NCBI RefSeq assembly: GCF_039536245.1
Contig: NZ_BAAAYN010000037.1
Location: 1-62,998 of the forward strand
Source of the DNA: Cryptosporangium minutisporangium
GTDB taxonomy: Bacteria; Actinomycetota; Actinomycetes; Mycobacteriales; Cryptosporangiaceae
Length of the DNA stretch: 62,998 nt
Reading direction: 5' to 3'
Shown: one piece after another, positions 33,955 to 43,308 of the stretch
Numbering within the stretch: the stretch's first letter is position 1
Layout of the letters: the number at the start of each line of letters is the position of its first letter
Notes under the pieces: generated by a model
Database searches by the model: none
The model's input: the letters and a program-made list of their open reading frames with translations, nothing else
What the model was told of the DNA's origin: nothing
Made by a program: the position numbers and the translations under genes

Positions 33955-35057
33955 ACGACACCGAGAAGCTCCTGCGGGACGTGATGGTCGACTGGGCCTC
34001 CGGCGTCTCCGCCCGCTCCGATCTGGCCGACGCCGTGCTGGCGCGCGATCGCCGGAAGCGCCGGCGGAAGGTACTCGTCAGTGCCTTCGCCGCTGTGGTG
34101 CTACTCGCGAGCGCCGGTGTGCTCTGGGCCATCGCACCGTGGCGCGTGGACAACGAGGCTACGGACCGGCTCGTCCCGGCCTCGCCACCCCGTCCGGCGG
34201 ACAGCGCTCCGCCCTCGCCGGTCGACTTCGGCTGGCTGCCGACCGGGTACGACAACCTCGAAGCGGCTCTGGTCGCGTCCGACAGCTGGCGGCTCACGGC
34301 CTCCAACAAGTCGGCGCCCACCGAGATCGAGCTGACCGTCTCCTCCACCAAGATCCCGGAGATCCGCGGCACTGGTGAGACCGGCACCGTGGAGGTCAAC
34401 GGGGTCACCGCGACGACGTACTCGGTGCCACCGCACCCGGTCGGGGCCGCCCCGTACGGCACGGTCCCACCGGACGCCGACGGCGCCACCGAGTCCATCA
34501 CGTTCGAGCGGAAATCCGGCCAGTGGATCCGCGTCTATGCGCACCTCGCCGGCGGGACGAAGTCCCTCGGTCTGACGCGCGACGACCTGCTCCGGATCGC
34601 GGACAACCTGGTCGACCGCGAGCGTCGGGTCCCGGACCTGCTGGACGTGGCGGACGCCGACGGGCTGCAGATGGCCTTCAGCCGGTACTCCGAGTGGTTC
34701 GGGGCCACCATCGGGTTCGTCCTCACGTCCGGGCCGCCGGCGGAGGAGCAGTGGAGGGTCGACGACTCCGGACAGAAGAGCCTCACGCCGATCATGATCT
34801 ACCTCGGCTCCCCGGACGCCGTCGAAGGCTTCTCCGGCTACGCACCCCGGGATCCGGTGCTGCAGACCGTGCGGGTGGAGGACCGGACGATCATCCGGAA
34901 AGAGAGTGGTCAGAGGCTCTGGAAGAGCGCGGTGGTGCGGTACGCCGACGGGCAGATCGCGGTAGTGCTCGTGCCGAAGACGATGAGCGACGCCGAGCTG
35001 ATGACGTTCGCCTCCGGCATCACACCGGGCGCGGACTTCAAGCCCGCCCACCGGTGA
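33951..35057 (+). CDS. probable anti-sigma factor-like membrane protein
   Basis: 368-aa single-pass protein: a 45-residue cytoplasmic N-terminus (NDTEKLLRDVMVDWASGVSA, ADAVLARDRRKRRRK), one transmembrane helix (VLVSAFAAVVLLASAGVLWAI) and a large extracellular beta-rich domain. The N-terminus is short and lacks a zinc-finger (HxxxCxxC) anti-sigma motif, so the anti-sigma role is inferred from gene order and co-translation with the SigE-type factor. No known domain was recognised in the outer part, which could sense envelope conditions. Confidence 0.72.
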   Translation: MNDTEKLLRDVMVDWASGVSARSDLADAVLARDRRKRRRKVLVSAFAAVVLLASAGVLWAIAPWRVDNEATDRLVPASPPRPADSAPPSPVDFGWLPTGYDNLEAALVASDSWRLTASNKSAPTEIELTVSSTKIPEIRGTGETGTVEVNGVTATTYSVPPHPVGAAPYGTVPPDADGATESITFERKSGQWIRVYAHLAGGTKSLGLTRDDLLRIADNLVDRERRVPDLLDVADADGLQMAFSRYSEWFGATIGFVLTSGPPAEEQWRVDDSGQKSLTPIMIYLGSPDAVEGFSGYAPRDPVLQTVRVEDRTIIRKESGQRLWKSAVVRYADGQIAVVLVPKTMSDAELMTFASGITPGADFKPAHR

Positions 35058-35061
35058 GCGG

Positions 35062-35133
35062 GGCGGGGCGCCGTGTCCGGCGCCCCGCCGAGCTCGGCGA
35101 CGAGGGCCTCGGCCGCTGCCGACGGCCCTCGTC
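35062..35133. terminator. two tandem hairpins between convergent genes
   Basis: Hairpin 1 has 12-bp arms (GGCGGGGCGCCG and its complement) around TGTC, at 35062-35089. Hairpin 2 pairs GACGAGGGCC (35099-35108) with GGCCCTCGTC (35124-35133). They separate the anti-sigma-like gene from the minus-strand sigma fragment. Confidence 0.75.
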
Positions 35134-35135
35134 AC

Positions 35136-35734
35136 TCACGGGTTGAGCAACTCCGGGAAGCCGAACGCCGCGACCAGGGCGCGGTCGTGGAACTTGATGA
35201 CGCGGGAGACGCCGGTGGCGGTGGCGGCCAACACCACCACGCCGTCGGCTCGGAGCGTGCCCTCGGCGTCCCGGTGGTACACCACGGCGGCGGGTTGGCC
35301 GTTGGCCGTGGTGGCGACCATCTGCCAGTCGCCCGGTGCGCCCAGAACGTGCGTGCCGAGCATGTCGACGCAGCTCGTCCGGCCGGCTTGCCACTCGCGG
35401 AACGGCGTCGCTTCCAGCGTGGCATCCGTGCGTAGCACCTGTTCCAGCATGCGTGCGTCGGCGCGCTCGAAGGCCGCGATGTAGCCGTCGAGCAGCGCCC
35501 GTGCCCGCGGGTCGGTCGGTTCGAGGAGTTCCTCGGGTCGGGGGTCGAGTTCGTGCAGCCGGGCGCGGGCGCGCTGCATGCCGCTCTTGACCGCTGCGGT
35601 GGTGGTGCCGAGGATCTCCGCGGTCTCGGTAGCGGAGAACGCCAGCACCTCGCGCAGGAGGAGGATCGCGCGCTGGCGCGCCGGAAGGTGCTGCAGGCTG
35701 GCGATCAGCGCCAGCCGCAACCTCCGAGAGACGT
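35136..35734 (-). pseudogene. C-terminal half of an ECF sigma factor with SnoaL domain
   Basis: The fragment starts inside the linker just before region 4 (LRLALIASLQHLPARQRAIL) and includes AFSATETAEILGTTTAAVKS, MQRARARL and a full SnoaL-like tail (LLDGYIAAFERADARMLEQV). It ends at the normal C-terminus KFHDRALVAAFGFPELLNP. Region 2, needed for core binding and -10 melting, is missing. Upstream in the same orientation it is joined directly to the N-terminus of a quinone reductase in a different frame. It resembles the SigG/SigX5 group. Confidence 0.78.
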
Positions 35735-35902
35735 CCCGTAGGCCTGCATCACGTCGCGGAAATTGACGCCCGCGGCACCGACCCGGATCAGGACCTCGCC
35801 TGGGCCGGGGTTCGGCACCGGGGCGTCGGCGATCAGCCGCATGGCCCGCGGACCGTCCAGGGAGGTCTGCTGCAGCGCGCGCATGGTCGCGGGAATGCTC
35901 AT
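35735..35902 (-). pseudogene. N-terminal remnant of an MDR quinone oxidoreductase
   Basis: The first 56 codons of a zinc-independent alcohol dehydrogenase/NADPH:quinone reductase survive: MSIPATMRALQQTSLDGPRA, PVPNPGPGEVLIRVGAAGVN and FRDVMQAYG. At that point the sequence switches to the sigma-factor fragment. The whole nucleotide-binding domain is lost. The clean switch inside two same-strand genes is best explained by one deletion that removed the 3' part of this gene and the 5' part of the sigma gene. Confidence 0.78.
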
Positions 35903-36057
35903 CGGCGATCAGCCCTGCGTTCGCGTCGACACATCGGAGGAATCGACCGGGCTCGCCGCGCGGACCGCTCCCCGCGATGTGTAGACCTGGGCCACCCGCA
36001 AAAAGAATCGGTCCCGCACGTATCAGCCCGCAGAGCAGACCGGCTGCGGCTCGAACC

Positions 36058-38118
36058 TCACCCGGCCGGTGGGGTCCCGACCGCCCGTTCGACGTCGCTG
36101 CGCCAGACCTGTCCCGACGAGGCGGCGTCCGGTGCCGACGCCAGGGACTTCGCCCGCACGGTGTACGGGTGTTCCGGCCCGTAGCTGCCGTCGAAGATGC
36201 CGATCGCGCGCGCGAACACCGCACCGGACGCCGCCGCGTCGGCCAGACCGTGGTGGACGAGGCCGAGGTTCATCAGGGTGTGGGCGACGTCCGGGTGGTT
36301 CGGTCCGAGCGCCGCCTCGTAGGTCACGAGGGCTCGTCTCAAGACGCGGCGTGCGGCGTCGTAGTCGCCGCGGGCCGAGTGGTAAGTACCCACCCGGAGG
36401 AGGACCTCGGCGTCCTGGTGGGTCTTCGCGCCGCTACTGGTGGCGTGCTCGACCGCGGTCGTCGCGTGAACGACCAGAAGCGCGGTCGCCGGCCAGTTCT
36501 CTCGTCGCCACGGTTCGGTCGGCAACAACCCGAGAATCACGTCGACGGCATGGCGGGCCCAGGCCTCCCGCTTACGGCCCCGCCCCGGAAGGCCCGATTT
36601 GGAGGCGAGCTCGTGGAGGGCGGCCTGGGCCACTCGCGGACTCATGCGGATCCGGCGCTCGTCCCGCCGCGTGACCGATCCGCTGTCGATCAGCGCCGCG
36701 ATCGTGTCCTCGCGCTCGTGGTCCGACCTGGCGGCCCGCGCCAACTGGCTGGTCAGGGGCGTGTCCAACAGCTCAGGGCGGGACAGCAGCAGTTGGACGT
36801 CGATCAGGTCGGGGTCGAGGTGCGCGCAGAGCCGCAGTAGCTCCGCCGCAGCAGGTGAGTTCAGTTGTGGCATCTCGGCTGGTGGCACCGAGACGCCGAG
36901 ACCCGCTGGCGGCTGCTGGCGAGGGTCGGCGGCAGGCGGCCCGGCGAACGACGCGGGTCGTCTGATTCGGCGGACCGATCGCACGACCAGGAACAGCGCG
37001 ATGCCCACGACGAGGACGACACCGATGCCCGGCCCGTACGAGGTGAGCGCTGCGGGCCGGGAGGCCGATTCGAACCGGCGGGCCGCCGCCACGTCGGCGT
37101 TGGTCGGCGGCGTCGTCGGCTGTGCCCGGGACACCAGCGGATTGTGTGTCACGGGGGGTACGTCCGCGGTCAACGCTTCGATCAGGTCGAGCCGCCCGAA
37201 GCCGTAGAGGGGATCGCGGCCCGGCGTACCGGCGTCGTCGGCGGTTGTGATCAGCCGCTGGATGACTCCGCCGGCGGTCAGGTCGGGGAACCGCGACCAC
37301 AGCAGCGCTGCGGCACCGGAGACCACCGCGGTTGATGCGCTGGTCCCGTCGCCGATGGTGTAGCCGGCTTTGGCGTGGAGCCGTGAGGTGGCCGTGCCGA
37401 TGCCTTGGCCTGGTGCGGCGAGGACAGCACCCGGGCCGGTGGTCGAGACGGCGGCGATCTGGCCGGTCTGGTTGGTGGCGGTGACGGCGAGGACTCCGGG
37501 TAAGGCCGCTGGGTAGAGCATCGTGGTGTCCCTGGGCTGGTTGCCGGCCCCGGCGATTACCAGCACCCCGCGTTGGTGGGCGTAGTCGACGGCCGCGCGG
37601 AGGTAGGCGTCGTCGGCGTGGGTGCCCAATGAGCAGTTGATGATCTTCGCGCCGTGGTCGGCGGCCCAGCGTATTCCGGCGGCGATGTCGGGGGAGTAGT
37701 CACCGGTTCGGACCGGGAGGACCTGGGCGGCGGGCGCCAGCCCCAGCGCGTGGTCGCCGGCCGGTCCTTTCCCGACGATGAGGCTGGCCATGGCGGTGCC
37801 GTGTCCGTCCGGGTCGACGGTCGGGTCGGTGCTCCCCGGGATGCCGAAGACCGCACCGGGCAAGATCCGGCCGCGTAGGTCCGGATGCCCGGCGTCGACG
37901 CCGGTGTCGACCACCGCCACGATCACGCCGGCGCCGTTGGACAGTTGGTGTGCCTTCGCGACCTGAAGGCTGCGCAGGTACCACTGGGCATCGTCCAGCG
38001 TCTCCGCGTTCGCGGGCCGGGCACCGATGGTCACCAGCAGCAACGACACACCGAGCAGCAGTATCGCTCGCACACCGGCGCGTCCGGTCGAGACCGGACG
38101 ACACGACGACTGGAACAC
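36058..38118 (-). CDS. mycosin-like subtilase fused to winged-helix/TPR module
   Basis: 686-aa protein. A signal sequence (AILLLGVSLLLVTIG) leads into an S8 subtilase domain with the full triad: Asp71 (VVDTGVDAGHPDL), His106 (DGHGTAMASLIVG), Ser260 (DGTSASTAVVSG), and oxyanion Asn193. A transmembrane helix at 361-379 follows, as in type VII secretion mycosins. Instead of ending there, 300 cytoplasmic residues continue. These hold a winged-helix-like part (ELLRLCAHLDPDLIDVQLLL and RRIRMSPRVAQAAL) and TPR repeats (ALVTYEAALGPNHPDVAHTL, NLGLVHHG). This matches the post-NTPase half of NB-ARC/TPR proteins, without an NTPase. GTG 38118 has AGGAG 9 bases upstream. Confidence 0.85.
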   Translation of the reverse strand: MFQSSCRPVSTGRAGVRAILLLGVSLLLVTIGARPANAETLDDAQWYLRSLQVAKAHQLSNGAGVIVAVVDTGVDAGHPDLRGRILPGAVFGIPGSTDPTVDPDGHGTAMASLIVGKGPAGDHALGLAPAAQVLPVRTGDYSPDIAAGIRWAADHGAKIINCSLGTHADDAYLRAAVDYAHQRGVLVIAGAGNQPRDTTMLYPAALPGVLAVTATNQTGQIAAVSTTGPGAVLAAPGQGIGTATSRLHAKAGYTIGDGTSASTAVVSGAAALLWSRFPDLTAGGVIQRLITTADDAGTPGRDPLYGFGRLDLIEALTADVPPVTHNPLVSRAQPTTPPTNADVAAARRFESASRPAALTSYGPGIGVVLVVGIALFLVVRSVRRIRRPASFAGPPAADPRQQPPAGLGVSVPPAEMPQLNSPAAAELLRLCAHLDPDLIDVQLLLSRPELLDTPLTSQLARAARSDHEREDTIAALIDSGSVTRRDERRIRMSPRVAQAALHELASKSGLPGRGRKREAWARHAVDVILGLLPTEPWRRENWPATALLVVHATTAVEHATSSGAKTHQDAEVLLRVGTYHSARGDYDAARRVLRRALVTYEAALGPNHPDVAHTLMNLGLVHHGLADAAASGAVFARAIGIFDGSYGPEHPYTVRAKSLASAPDAASSGQVWRSDVERAVGTPPAG

Positions 38119-38230
38119 CGCGCCAGACTCCTGCCACCGCGAGCCGCACCCGACGCCTCTCCGGGGGGCGCCCGGCAGCGATGCAGCAGTGCGGCGGAGC
38201 CTATGACTTGGCTGGGCGAAGAACCCCGAT

Positions 38231-39286
38231 TTACGGGTGAGTGTGAGGCTCGTCAAATCTCGGCGTTGTGCCGACGCCGTGATCGCGGGGTGTGGTGAGC
38301 TGGTCCAGCAGGCTCTGCCGGATCGTCGGCCGGGTGCCGAAGTTCAGCAGAAATGCCGCTTCCCGCAGCAGTCGCTGCGGATGGCTGTCGATCAACACCG
38401 AGCTGCTGCCCTGATGCACGAAGAGCGCGGCCGCGGCGCGCAACGCGAACTCGGAGCTGACCGCACGTCCGACCGGCACGTCCTGCGGCGCCGCCTGCTG
38501 CAGCCGTTCGCGGACGCTGGCCAGCTCGGCGGAGAGTGCCGCGCCGTCCTCACCCATCAGCCTGATCGCACGGTCGGCCACCCCGCGGGCGAGGGAGCCG
38601 GTGAACCGCAGCGATTCGGCGTCGCCCTCCAGATACTCCGACCTCGGCTGTAGGGCGGTTACCCGGTCGTCGGGCACGAAGTGGTCGTGGAACTCCAGCG
38701 TCACCGTCCGGCTGGCCTGCACCGCGATCATCTCCAGCGGCCGGACGGTCATCGAAGCGCTCTCGGTCGCGTCCACGAGCGCCCACACCAGCACGTCGTC
38801 TTCCTGGCGCGCTGCGACGTAGAGCGTGTCCACCATGTCCCAGCCGGTCACCCACGGCGCGGTGCCGGTGAACCGCCATCCACCGGGAACGGCGGTGGCG
38901 CGCAGCATCGGTGGGCCGGGGCGCGCGGCGGCGCCGATCGCCATGCCGGCCCGGCGCGCACCGGCGGCCAGCGGTGCCAGGTACTCCGCGCGGATCGTCT
39001 CGTTGCTGGTCTTCGCCGCGGCGGACATCGCGCCGTGATGCTGCACCCACACAAAAGCCGTGGTGAGACACCCGCCGGCGAGCAACTCGACCACCCGCTG
39101 CACCGCCGGGTAGTCGGGCAGGTCGAGAGTGGTCAGCTCCTCCGGCGCCGCGAGGCTGTAGAAGCCCTTCTCCGCCAAGAGGTCGAGATGGGTCTTCGGC
39201 ACCCGTCCCGACCGCTCGACCTCGATCGCTGCGGGGAACAGGACATCGTCGGCAATGTGCTGGGCGTCGCGCATGGACTGGGACAC
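38231..39286 (-). CDS. acyl-CoA dehydrogenase family protein
   Basis: 351-aa flavoprotein-fold enzyme. It shows an N-terminal helical domain (RDAQHIADDVLFPAAIEVER, EKGFYSLAAPEELTTLDLP), a middle beta domain (GMAIGAAARPGPPML, GGWRFTGTAPWVTGW, SRTVTLEFHDHFVPDDRV) and a C-terminal helical domain. The usual catalytic Glu and C-terminal FAD motif are not obvious and the length is shorter than the 380-400 aa norm. It may belong to the flavin-dependent monooxygenase (DszC/HsaA-like) side of the superfamily. GTG 39286 with AGGAG upstream is preferred to the longer frame. Confidence 0.8.
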   Translation of the reverse strand: MSQSMRDAQHIADDVLFPAAIEVERSGRVPKTHLDLLAEKGFYSLAAPEELTTLDLPDYPAVQRVVELLAGGCLTTAFVWVQHHGAMSAAAKTSNETIRAEYLAPLAAGARRAGMAIGAAARPGPPMLRATAVPGGWRFTGTAPWVTGWDMVDTLYVAARQEDDVLVWALVDATESASMTVRPLEMIAVQASRTVTLEFHDHFVPDDRVTALQPRSEYLEGDAESLRFTGSLARGVADRAIRLMGEDGAALSAELASVRERLQQAAPQDVPVGRAVSSEFALRAAAALFVHQGSSSVLIDSHPQRLLREAAFLLNFGTRPTIRQSLLDQLTTPRDHGVGTTPRFDEPHTHP

Positions 39287-39395
39287 AGGTCCGCTCCTAC
39301 GTCGCAAGGCTGCCGCCACCCTATCGCCCACCCGCGGCGCAGGAGCCGTTCCGGCGCTCCGACCCGCGGCAGTTCGACCGCCGCGACCTGCGCCG

Positions 39396-40043
39396 TCAGC
39401 CGGCAGCGCGGTGATCGAGGTAGTTGAGGACGGCGAGTACCCGGCGGTGGTGCTGGCCGGCCGGGGGAAGGCCGAGTTTGCCGAAGAGCGCGTTGATGAT
39501 GTTGCTGACGGATTTCTCGGTGATCACGAGGCGCTCCGCGATCGCGGCGTTGGAGTGCCCCTCGGCCATCAGCCGCAGGACGTCGCTCTCGCGGCTGGTC
39601 AGTGCGCTGAGCGTGTCCGGACCGCGGAGCAACTGGGTGACGACCTCCGGGTCCATGACCGTGCCGCCGCCGGCGACCTGCCGGATCGCGTCGACGAACT
39701 GGCGGACGTCGCCGACCCGGTCCTTGAGCAGGTAGCCGATCGCGCCCGCTCGGTCGGCGAGTAGTTCGCGTGCGTAGAGCCGCTCCACGTACTGGGAGAG
39801 CATGAGGATCGGCAGTCCGGGGATCGCGCGCCGAGCGTCCAGTGCGGCCCGCAGGCCCTCGTCGGTGAACGTCGGCGGCAGCCGTACGTCCACCACCGCG
39901 ACGTCCGGTCGCTCGGCGACGATCTCGTCCGCCAGGCGCGTGCCGTCCGGTGGCGCGACGGTCACGTCGAAGCCGTACGCGGTGAGCATCCGGCTCAACC
40001 CGTCCCGCAGCAGCACCTGGTCCTCGACGATCAGGACACGCAT
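39396..40043 (-). CDS. NarL/LuxR-family response regulator
   Basis: 215-aa regulator. The receiver has EDQVLLRDGL, the phosphoacceptor Asp in VAVVDVRLPPTFTDEG, LPILMLSQYVE and GYLLKDRVGD. The LuxR HTH is LTSRESDVLRLMAEGHSNAAIA with the recognition helix EKSVSNIINALFGKLGL. The extended RLPPTFTDEG loop is typical of the branch paired with DHDG-type kinases. Its start overlaps the end of such a kinase by 13 bases. Confidence 0.92.
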   Translation of the reverse strand: MRVLIVEDQVLLRDGLSRMLTAYGFDVTVAPPDGTRLADEIVAERPDVAVVDVRLPPTFTDEGLRAALDARRAIPGLPILMLSQYVERLYARELLADRAGAIGYLLKDRVGDVRQFVDAIRQVAGGGTVMDPEVVTQLLRGPDTLSALTSRESDVLRLMAEGHSNAAIAERLVITEKSVSNIINALFGKLGLPPAGQHHRRVLAVLNYLDHRAAG

Positions 40044-41248
40044 GGCAGCTCCATTCGCACGTCGGTCGGACCGCCCGGCGGACTGGTCACTTCCACCGTG
40101 CCGTCGAACGCGGAGAGCCGACGCTGGATGCCCAGTAGACCCGTCCCGTTGATCGAGTCCGCGCCGCCCCGCCCGTCATCGTGCACGGTGACGTGCAGCA
40201 GCGCGCCGTCGTCGAGCAACGTGACGCGAATGCGGGTGGCGTCGGCGTGCTTGATCGCGTTGGTCACGGCTTCGGCGATCGCGAAGTAGGCGGCCGACTC
40301 CACCGGCGCGGACAGGCGCCGCTCCAGCGTCAGGTCGAGTTCGACCGGAATCGGGCTGGGCAGGACCAGCGCCCGCACCGCGTCGGCGAGCCCGCGGTCG
40401 GCGAGGACCGGCGGATGGATGCCACGAACCAGGTCGCGCAGCTCGGTCAGCGCCGCGCTGGCCCCCGTGCGGGCTTCGGTGAGCATCGCCTTGGCGACGG
40501 CCGGGTTCTCGTCGATCAGGTCCTCGGCGACGCCGAGGTTCAGTGCCATGGCGACGAGCCGGGCCTGAGCGCCGTCGTGCAGGTCGCGTTCGATCCGGCG
40601 CAGCTCGGTGGCGGACGCGTCGACGGTGGCGGTGCGGTCGATCGTCAGCCGATCCACCCGCGCGGCGAGGCGAGCCGCCGACGTCGGGCGGAGCAGCACG
40701 GCCGCGAGCCCTAGCTGCCCGCGGACCAGATACCGGGGGACGCGGTCGGCGATCACGAGGAGCGCGGCGCCCACCGGCACCAGGATCCACGTCCAGGGCC
40801 CGGAGCGACCGACCAACTCAAGGACGAGCGGGTCGAAGCTGGTCCGCTCCGGTAGCGCTGCCCGCAGCGCCGGCGCGGTGAGGCACTGCAGCGCCGCGAG
40901 CCAGAGCGTGACCGAGACCAAAAGGCTCCCGACGCCGACCACGAACTGGCAGGCCAGCCACGCCGCGTCCCGTGCGGTGGCCGGGTCCCTCAACACGGTC
41001 CGCAGCTGCGCGGTGAAGCCGGCGGGCAGCGGCCGGTACGGGGACGGGATCGCGGCGCGTCGTCGCTGCACGGCGGCGAGGCGACGGGATGCCCAGATCA
41101 CGCCGGCCAACAGCACGACACCCACGCCCAGAACGCTGGTCGGCACGGCTATGACGGCCAGCGCGAGGAGCGCAGGCGCGGGCAACCCGAGCGCGGCGCC
41201 GACCGCGAGGGACCCGAGTTCACCTACTCGACTTCGGAGACGTTGCAC
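40031..41248 (-). CDS. sensor histidine kinase (HisKA_3, DLHDGAQ type)
   Basis: 405-aa membrane kinase. Four or so transmembrane segments and a conserved actinobacterial sensor region (FTAQLRTVLRDPATARDAAW) precede the phosphoacceptor box RRIERDLHDGAQARLVAMAL. The HATPase domain has IAEAVTNAIKHADA and GTGLLGIQRRLSAFDG. The GTG start at VQRLRSRVGEL is chosen because the longer frame overlaps the divergent hydrolase promoter. It forms a pair with the following response regulator. The signal is unknown. Confidence 0.9.
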   Translation of the reverse strand: MQRLRSRVGELGSLAVGAALGLPAPALLALAVIAVPTSVLGVGVVLLAGVIWASRRLAAVQRRRAAIPSPYRPLPAGFTAQLRTVLRDPATARDAAWLACQFVVGVGSLLVSVTLWLAALQCLTAPALRAALPERTSFDPLVLELVGRSGPWTWILVPVGAALLVIADRVPRYLVRGQLGLAAVLLRPTSAARLAARVDRLTIDRTATVDASATELRRIERDLHDGAQARLVAMALNLGVAEDLIDENPAVAKAMLTEARTGASAALTELRDLVRGIHPPVLADRGLADAVRALVLPSPIPVELDLTLERRLSAPVESAAYFAIAEAVTNAIKHADATRIRVTLLDDGALLHVTVHDDGRGGADSINGTGLLGIQRRLSAFDGTVEVTSPPGGPTDVRMELPCVS

Positions 41249-41385
41249 GGGGCGACGGTAGGCCTCGCGTCGACGGACGGAACAGGGCGCCTGCACCCCG
41301 ACGAACCGGGGTTTCCGCGCCCTGGGACGCGGAGGCCCGTCCGACCAGTGTGGTTCCCGACGGACAACGACCCCGGGAAGGCACG

Positions 41386-42742
41386 ATGAAGCGAATCGGC
41401 ACGGCACTGATGACACTGGCGTTGTTGGTCACGGCGCTGCTGGTGGCGGCTGTGCCCTCCGGGGCATCCGCGGCGCCGGCGACCACGGCCACGAAGACCA
41501 CCGAGGTCACGTTCACCGGCAGCGGCGGCGTCGTACTGCACGGCACGGTGTTCGCTCCGCAGAACGCGGCGGGACGTCGTCCCGGGTTGGTGCTGCTCGA
41601 AGGCGCAGGTAACCGGGGCCGTTCCTACCTCCGGGCGGAGGCGGAGGCGTATGCGCGGCGCGGCGTCGTGACGCTGACCTACGACAAGCGGTCGGTCGGG
41701 TACTCGATGCTGAAGCGCGACTACGCTGCTCGCCGAGGACGCGCTGGCCGGCGTCCGGACGCTCCAGGGCCGTCCGGACGTCGACCGGGCCCGCGTCGGG
41801 CTCTGGGCGTTGTCCGAGGGTGCGTTCGTCGCACCGATCGCAGCCGGCCGGTCGACCGACATCGCGTTCGTGATCACGGTCGGCGCGGTCGGGGTCACGC
41901 CGGCGGAGCAGACCGCCTGGCAGTACGGCGAGTACCTGGAGCACACCGGGGTCACCGGGCACCTGGCCCGCACGATGCAGACCACCGTGCTCGGAACGGC
42001 GATCGACGCCGGGCTCTTCGCGGAGGCAGACTTCGATCCGGTGCCGTACTGGGAGCGTGTCCGCCAGCCGGTCCTCGCCCAGTGGGGTGAGTTCGACCAG
42101 GACGCCGTGCCCGCCAAGAGCAGCCGGCTCATCCGGGCGGCGCTCGACCGGGGCGGCAACCCGCAGCACAGCGTCCGGATCGTGCCGTCGGTCAACCACA
42201 ACCTGCACACGACCGCCGACAGCGGATTCGACCGCCTTGCGACCCTGCCCAGCGACTACGGGGACGCGGAGGTGGCGTGGATCGACGATCCGTCCCGCCC
42301 GCCGACCGGCGTAGCTCTCGCGTCGGAGTCCGCCGGCCCGGACCCGAGGGATCACGGCACGATCTGGGCGCCGATCGCCGCCGCGGTGATCCTCCTGTGC
42401 GCGCTCGCCTTCGGAGTGCTCCGAGGTGGCCGGTCCCCGCGTGCCTTCCGGTGGCTCGCCGTGCTCGCCCCGGTCACCATCCTCTGGACGCTCGGCTACC
42501 AGTTCTTCCTCCTGGTCACCGCAGGCAAAGTGACCGGTCCGGTGGTCGCGGGCGCACCGGTTGCCTGGCTGGTCGCGCAGTTGCTCGCGGTGGCCGCCAC
42601 GGTGGCGGCCGTCGCGGTAGCGGTGGCCTTCCGGAACCCGCAGACGATCGGGGCGGTCGGACGGGTCCGGACCGGCTTCCTCGCCGTCGGCGGCGCCCTG
42701 TTCGTCCCCTGGGCGGTGTACTGGGGACTGTTCTGGATCTGA
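41386..42742 (+). pseudogene. secreted alpha/beta hydrolase with C-terminal membrane helices, frameshifted
   Basis: Frame 1 gives a signal peptide (MKRIGTALMTLALLVTALLV to ASA) and the first hydrolase half (VTFTGSGGVVLHGTVFAP, LVLLEGAGNRGRSY, VVTLTYDKRSVGYS). Near 41731, after KRDYA, it shifts to a second frame: LLAEDALAGVRTLQGRPDVD, VGLWALSEGAFVAP (nucleophile Ser in LSEGAF), VLAQWGEFDQDAVP and VNHNLHTTADSG. About four transmembrane helices end the protein. Both halves are otherwise clean, so a recent frameshift or a sequencing indel is likely. It is divergent from the histidine kinase. Confidence 0.75.
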
Positions 42743-42749
42743 GAGGGCC

Positions 42750-42789
42750 AGGCGTCCGGCGGAGGCGAGCGCGCCCGAGCCGGACGCCT
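42750..42789. terminator. hairpin after the hydrolase gene
   Basis: AGGCGTCCGGC and GCCGGACGCCT form an 11-bp perfect stem around an 18-base loop, eight bases after the stop of the hydrolase gene. Confidence 0.65.
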
Positions 42790-42922
42790 GTCGGCTCATA
42801 CGCCGGCGTAGGAGTGCATGCCGATCGAGCGGGCGGGGTCCAGAGACCTGCCCGCTCTCCGGCGCGGACGGACCGGACGGGTTCGTTGTCGGTGACTGGC
42901 CCGCCTTGACCAGCGACGAAGA

Positions 42923-42938
42923 GCAACTTTAGGGTTGC
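42923..42938. promoter_or_regulatory. ArsR-type operator at the regulator's own promoter
   Basis: GCAAC-TTTAGG-GTTGC lies 30 bases before the ArsR start codon. The same half-sites with the same 6-base spacing occur twice upstream of the MFS gene at 44756-44807. Confidence 0.68.
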
Positions 42939-42968
42939 GCAAAGGGTGTCGGGTCGAGGAGTGCGGAG

Positions 42969-43289
42969 ATGGTCGCCGAGCTGGAGGTGCTCTCGGCTCT
43001 GTCCGACCCGACCCGGTGGCAACTGCTCAACGAGATCGCCGACCGGGGCGGCACCACCGCGACCGTTCTCGCCGTCGGCCGGCCGGTGAGCCGACAGGCC
43101 GTGGTGAAGCATCTCGGCGTCCTGGAGCGCGCCGGCCTGGTGACGAGCCGGCGCGCCGGCCGGGAGATGCGCTACTCGGTGCGCACCGAACGGCTGGATC
43201 AGACCGCGCGGTGGATGGCCGAGGCGGCGAGCCGGTGGGACGCGCGGCTGGCCAGGATCAAGGAACTGGCCGAGCGGGCGGACCCGTAA
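42969..43289 (+). CDS. ArsR family transcriptional repressor
   Basis: 106-aa winged-helix regulator: LEVLSALSDPTRWQLLNEIA, the recognition part RPVSRQAVVKHLGVLERAGL and the wing VTSRRAGREMRYSVRTERL. There are no cysteine metal-binding motifs, so it belongs to the non-metal (SdpR/PagR-like) side of ArsR and probably senses an organic or redox signal. It is convergent with the MFS gene 20 bases away. Shared inverted repeats at both promoters suggest it represses itself, the transporter and probably the PEP-mutase-like gene. Confidence 0.87.
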   Translation: MVAELEVLSALSDPTRWQLLNEIADRGGTTATVLAVGRPVSRQAVVKHLGVLERAGLVTSRRAGREMRYSVRTERLDQTARWMAEAASRWDARLARIKELAERADP

Positions 43290-43308
43290 CCCGCTCGGAA
43301 CGCTCCCG

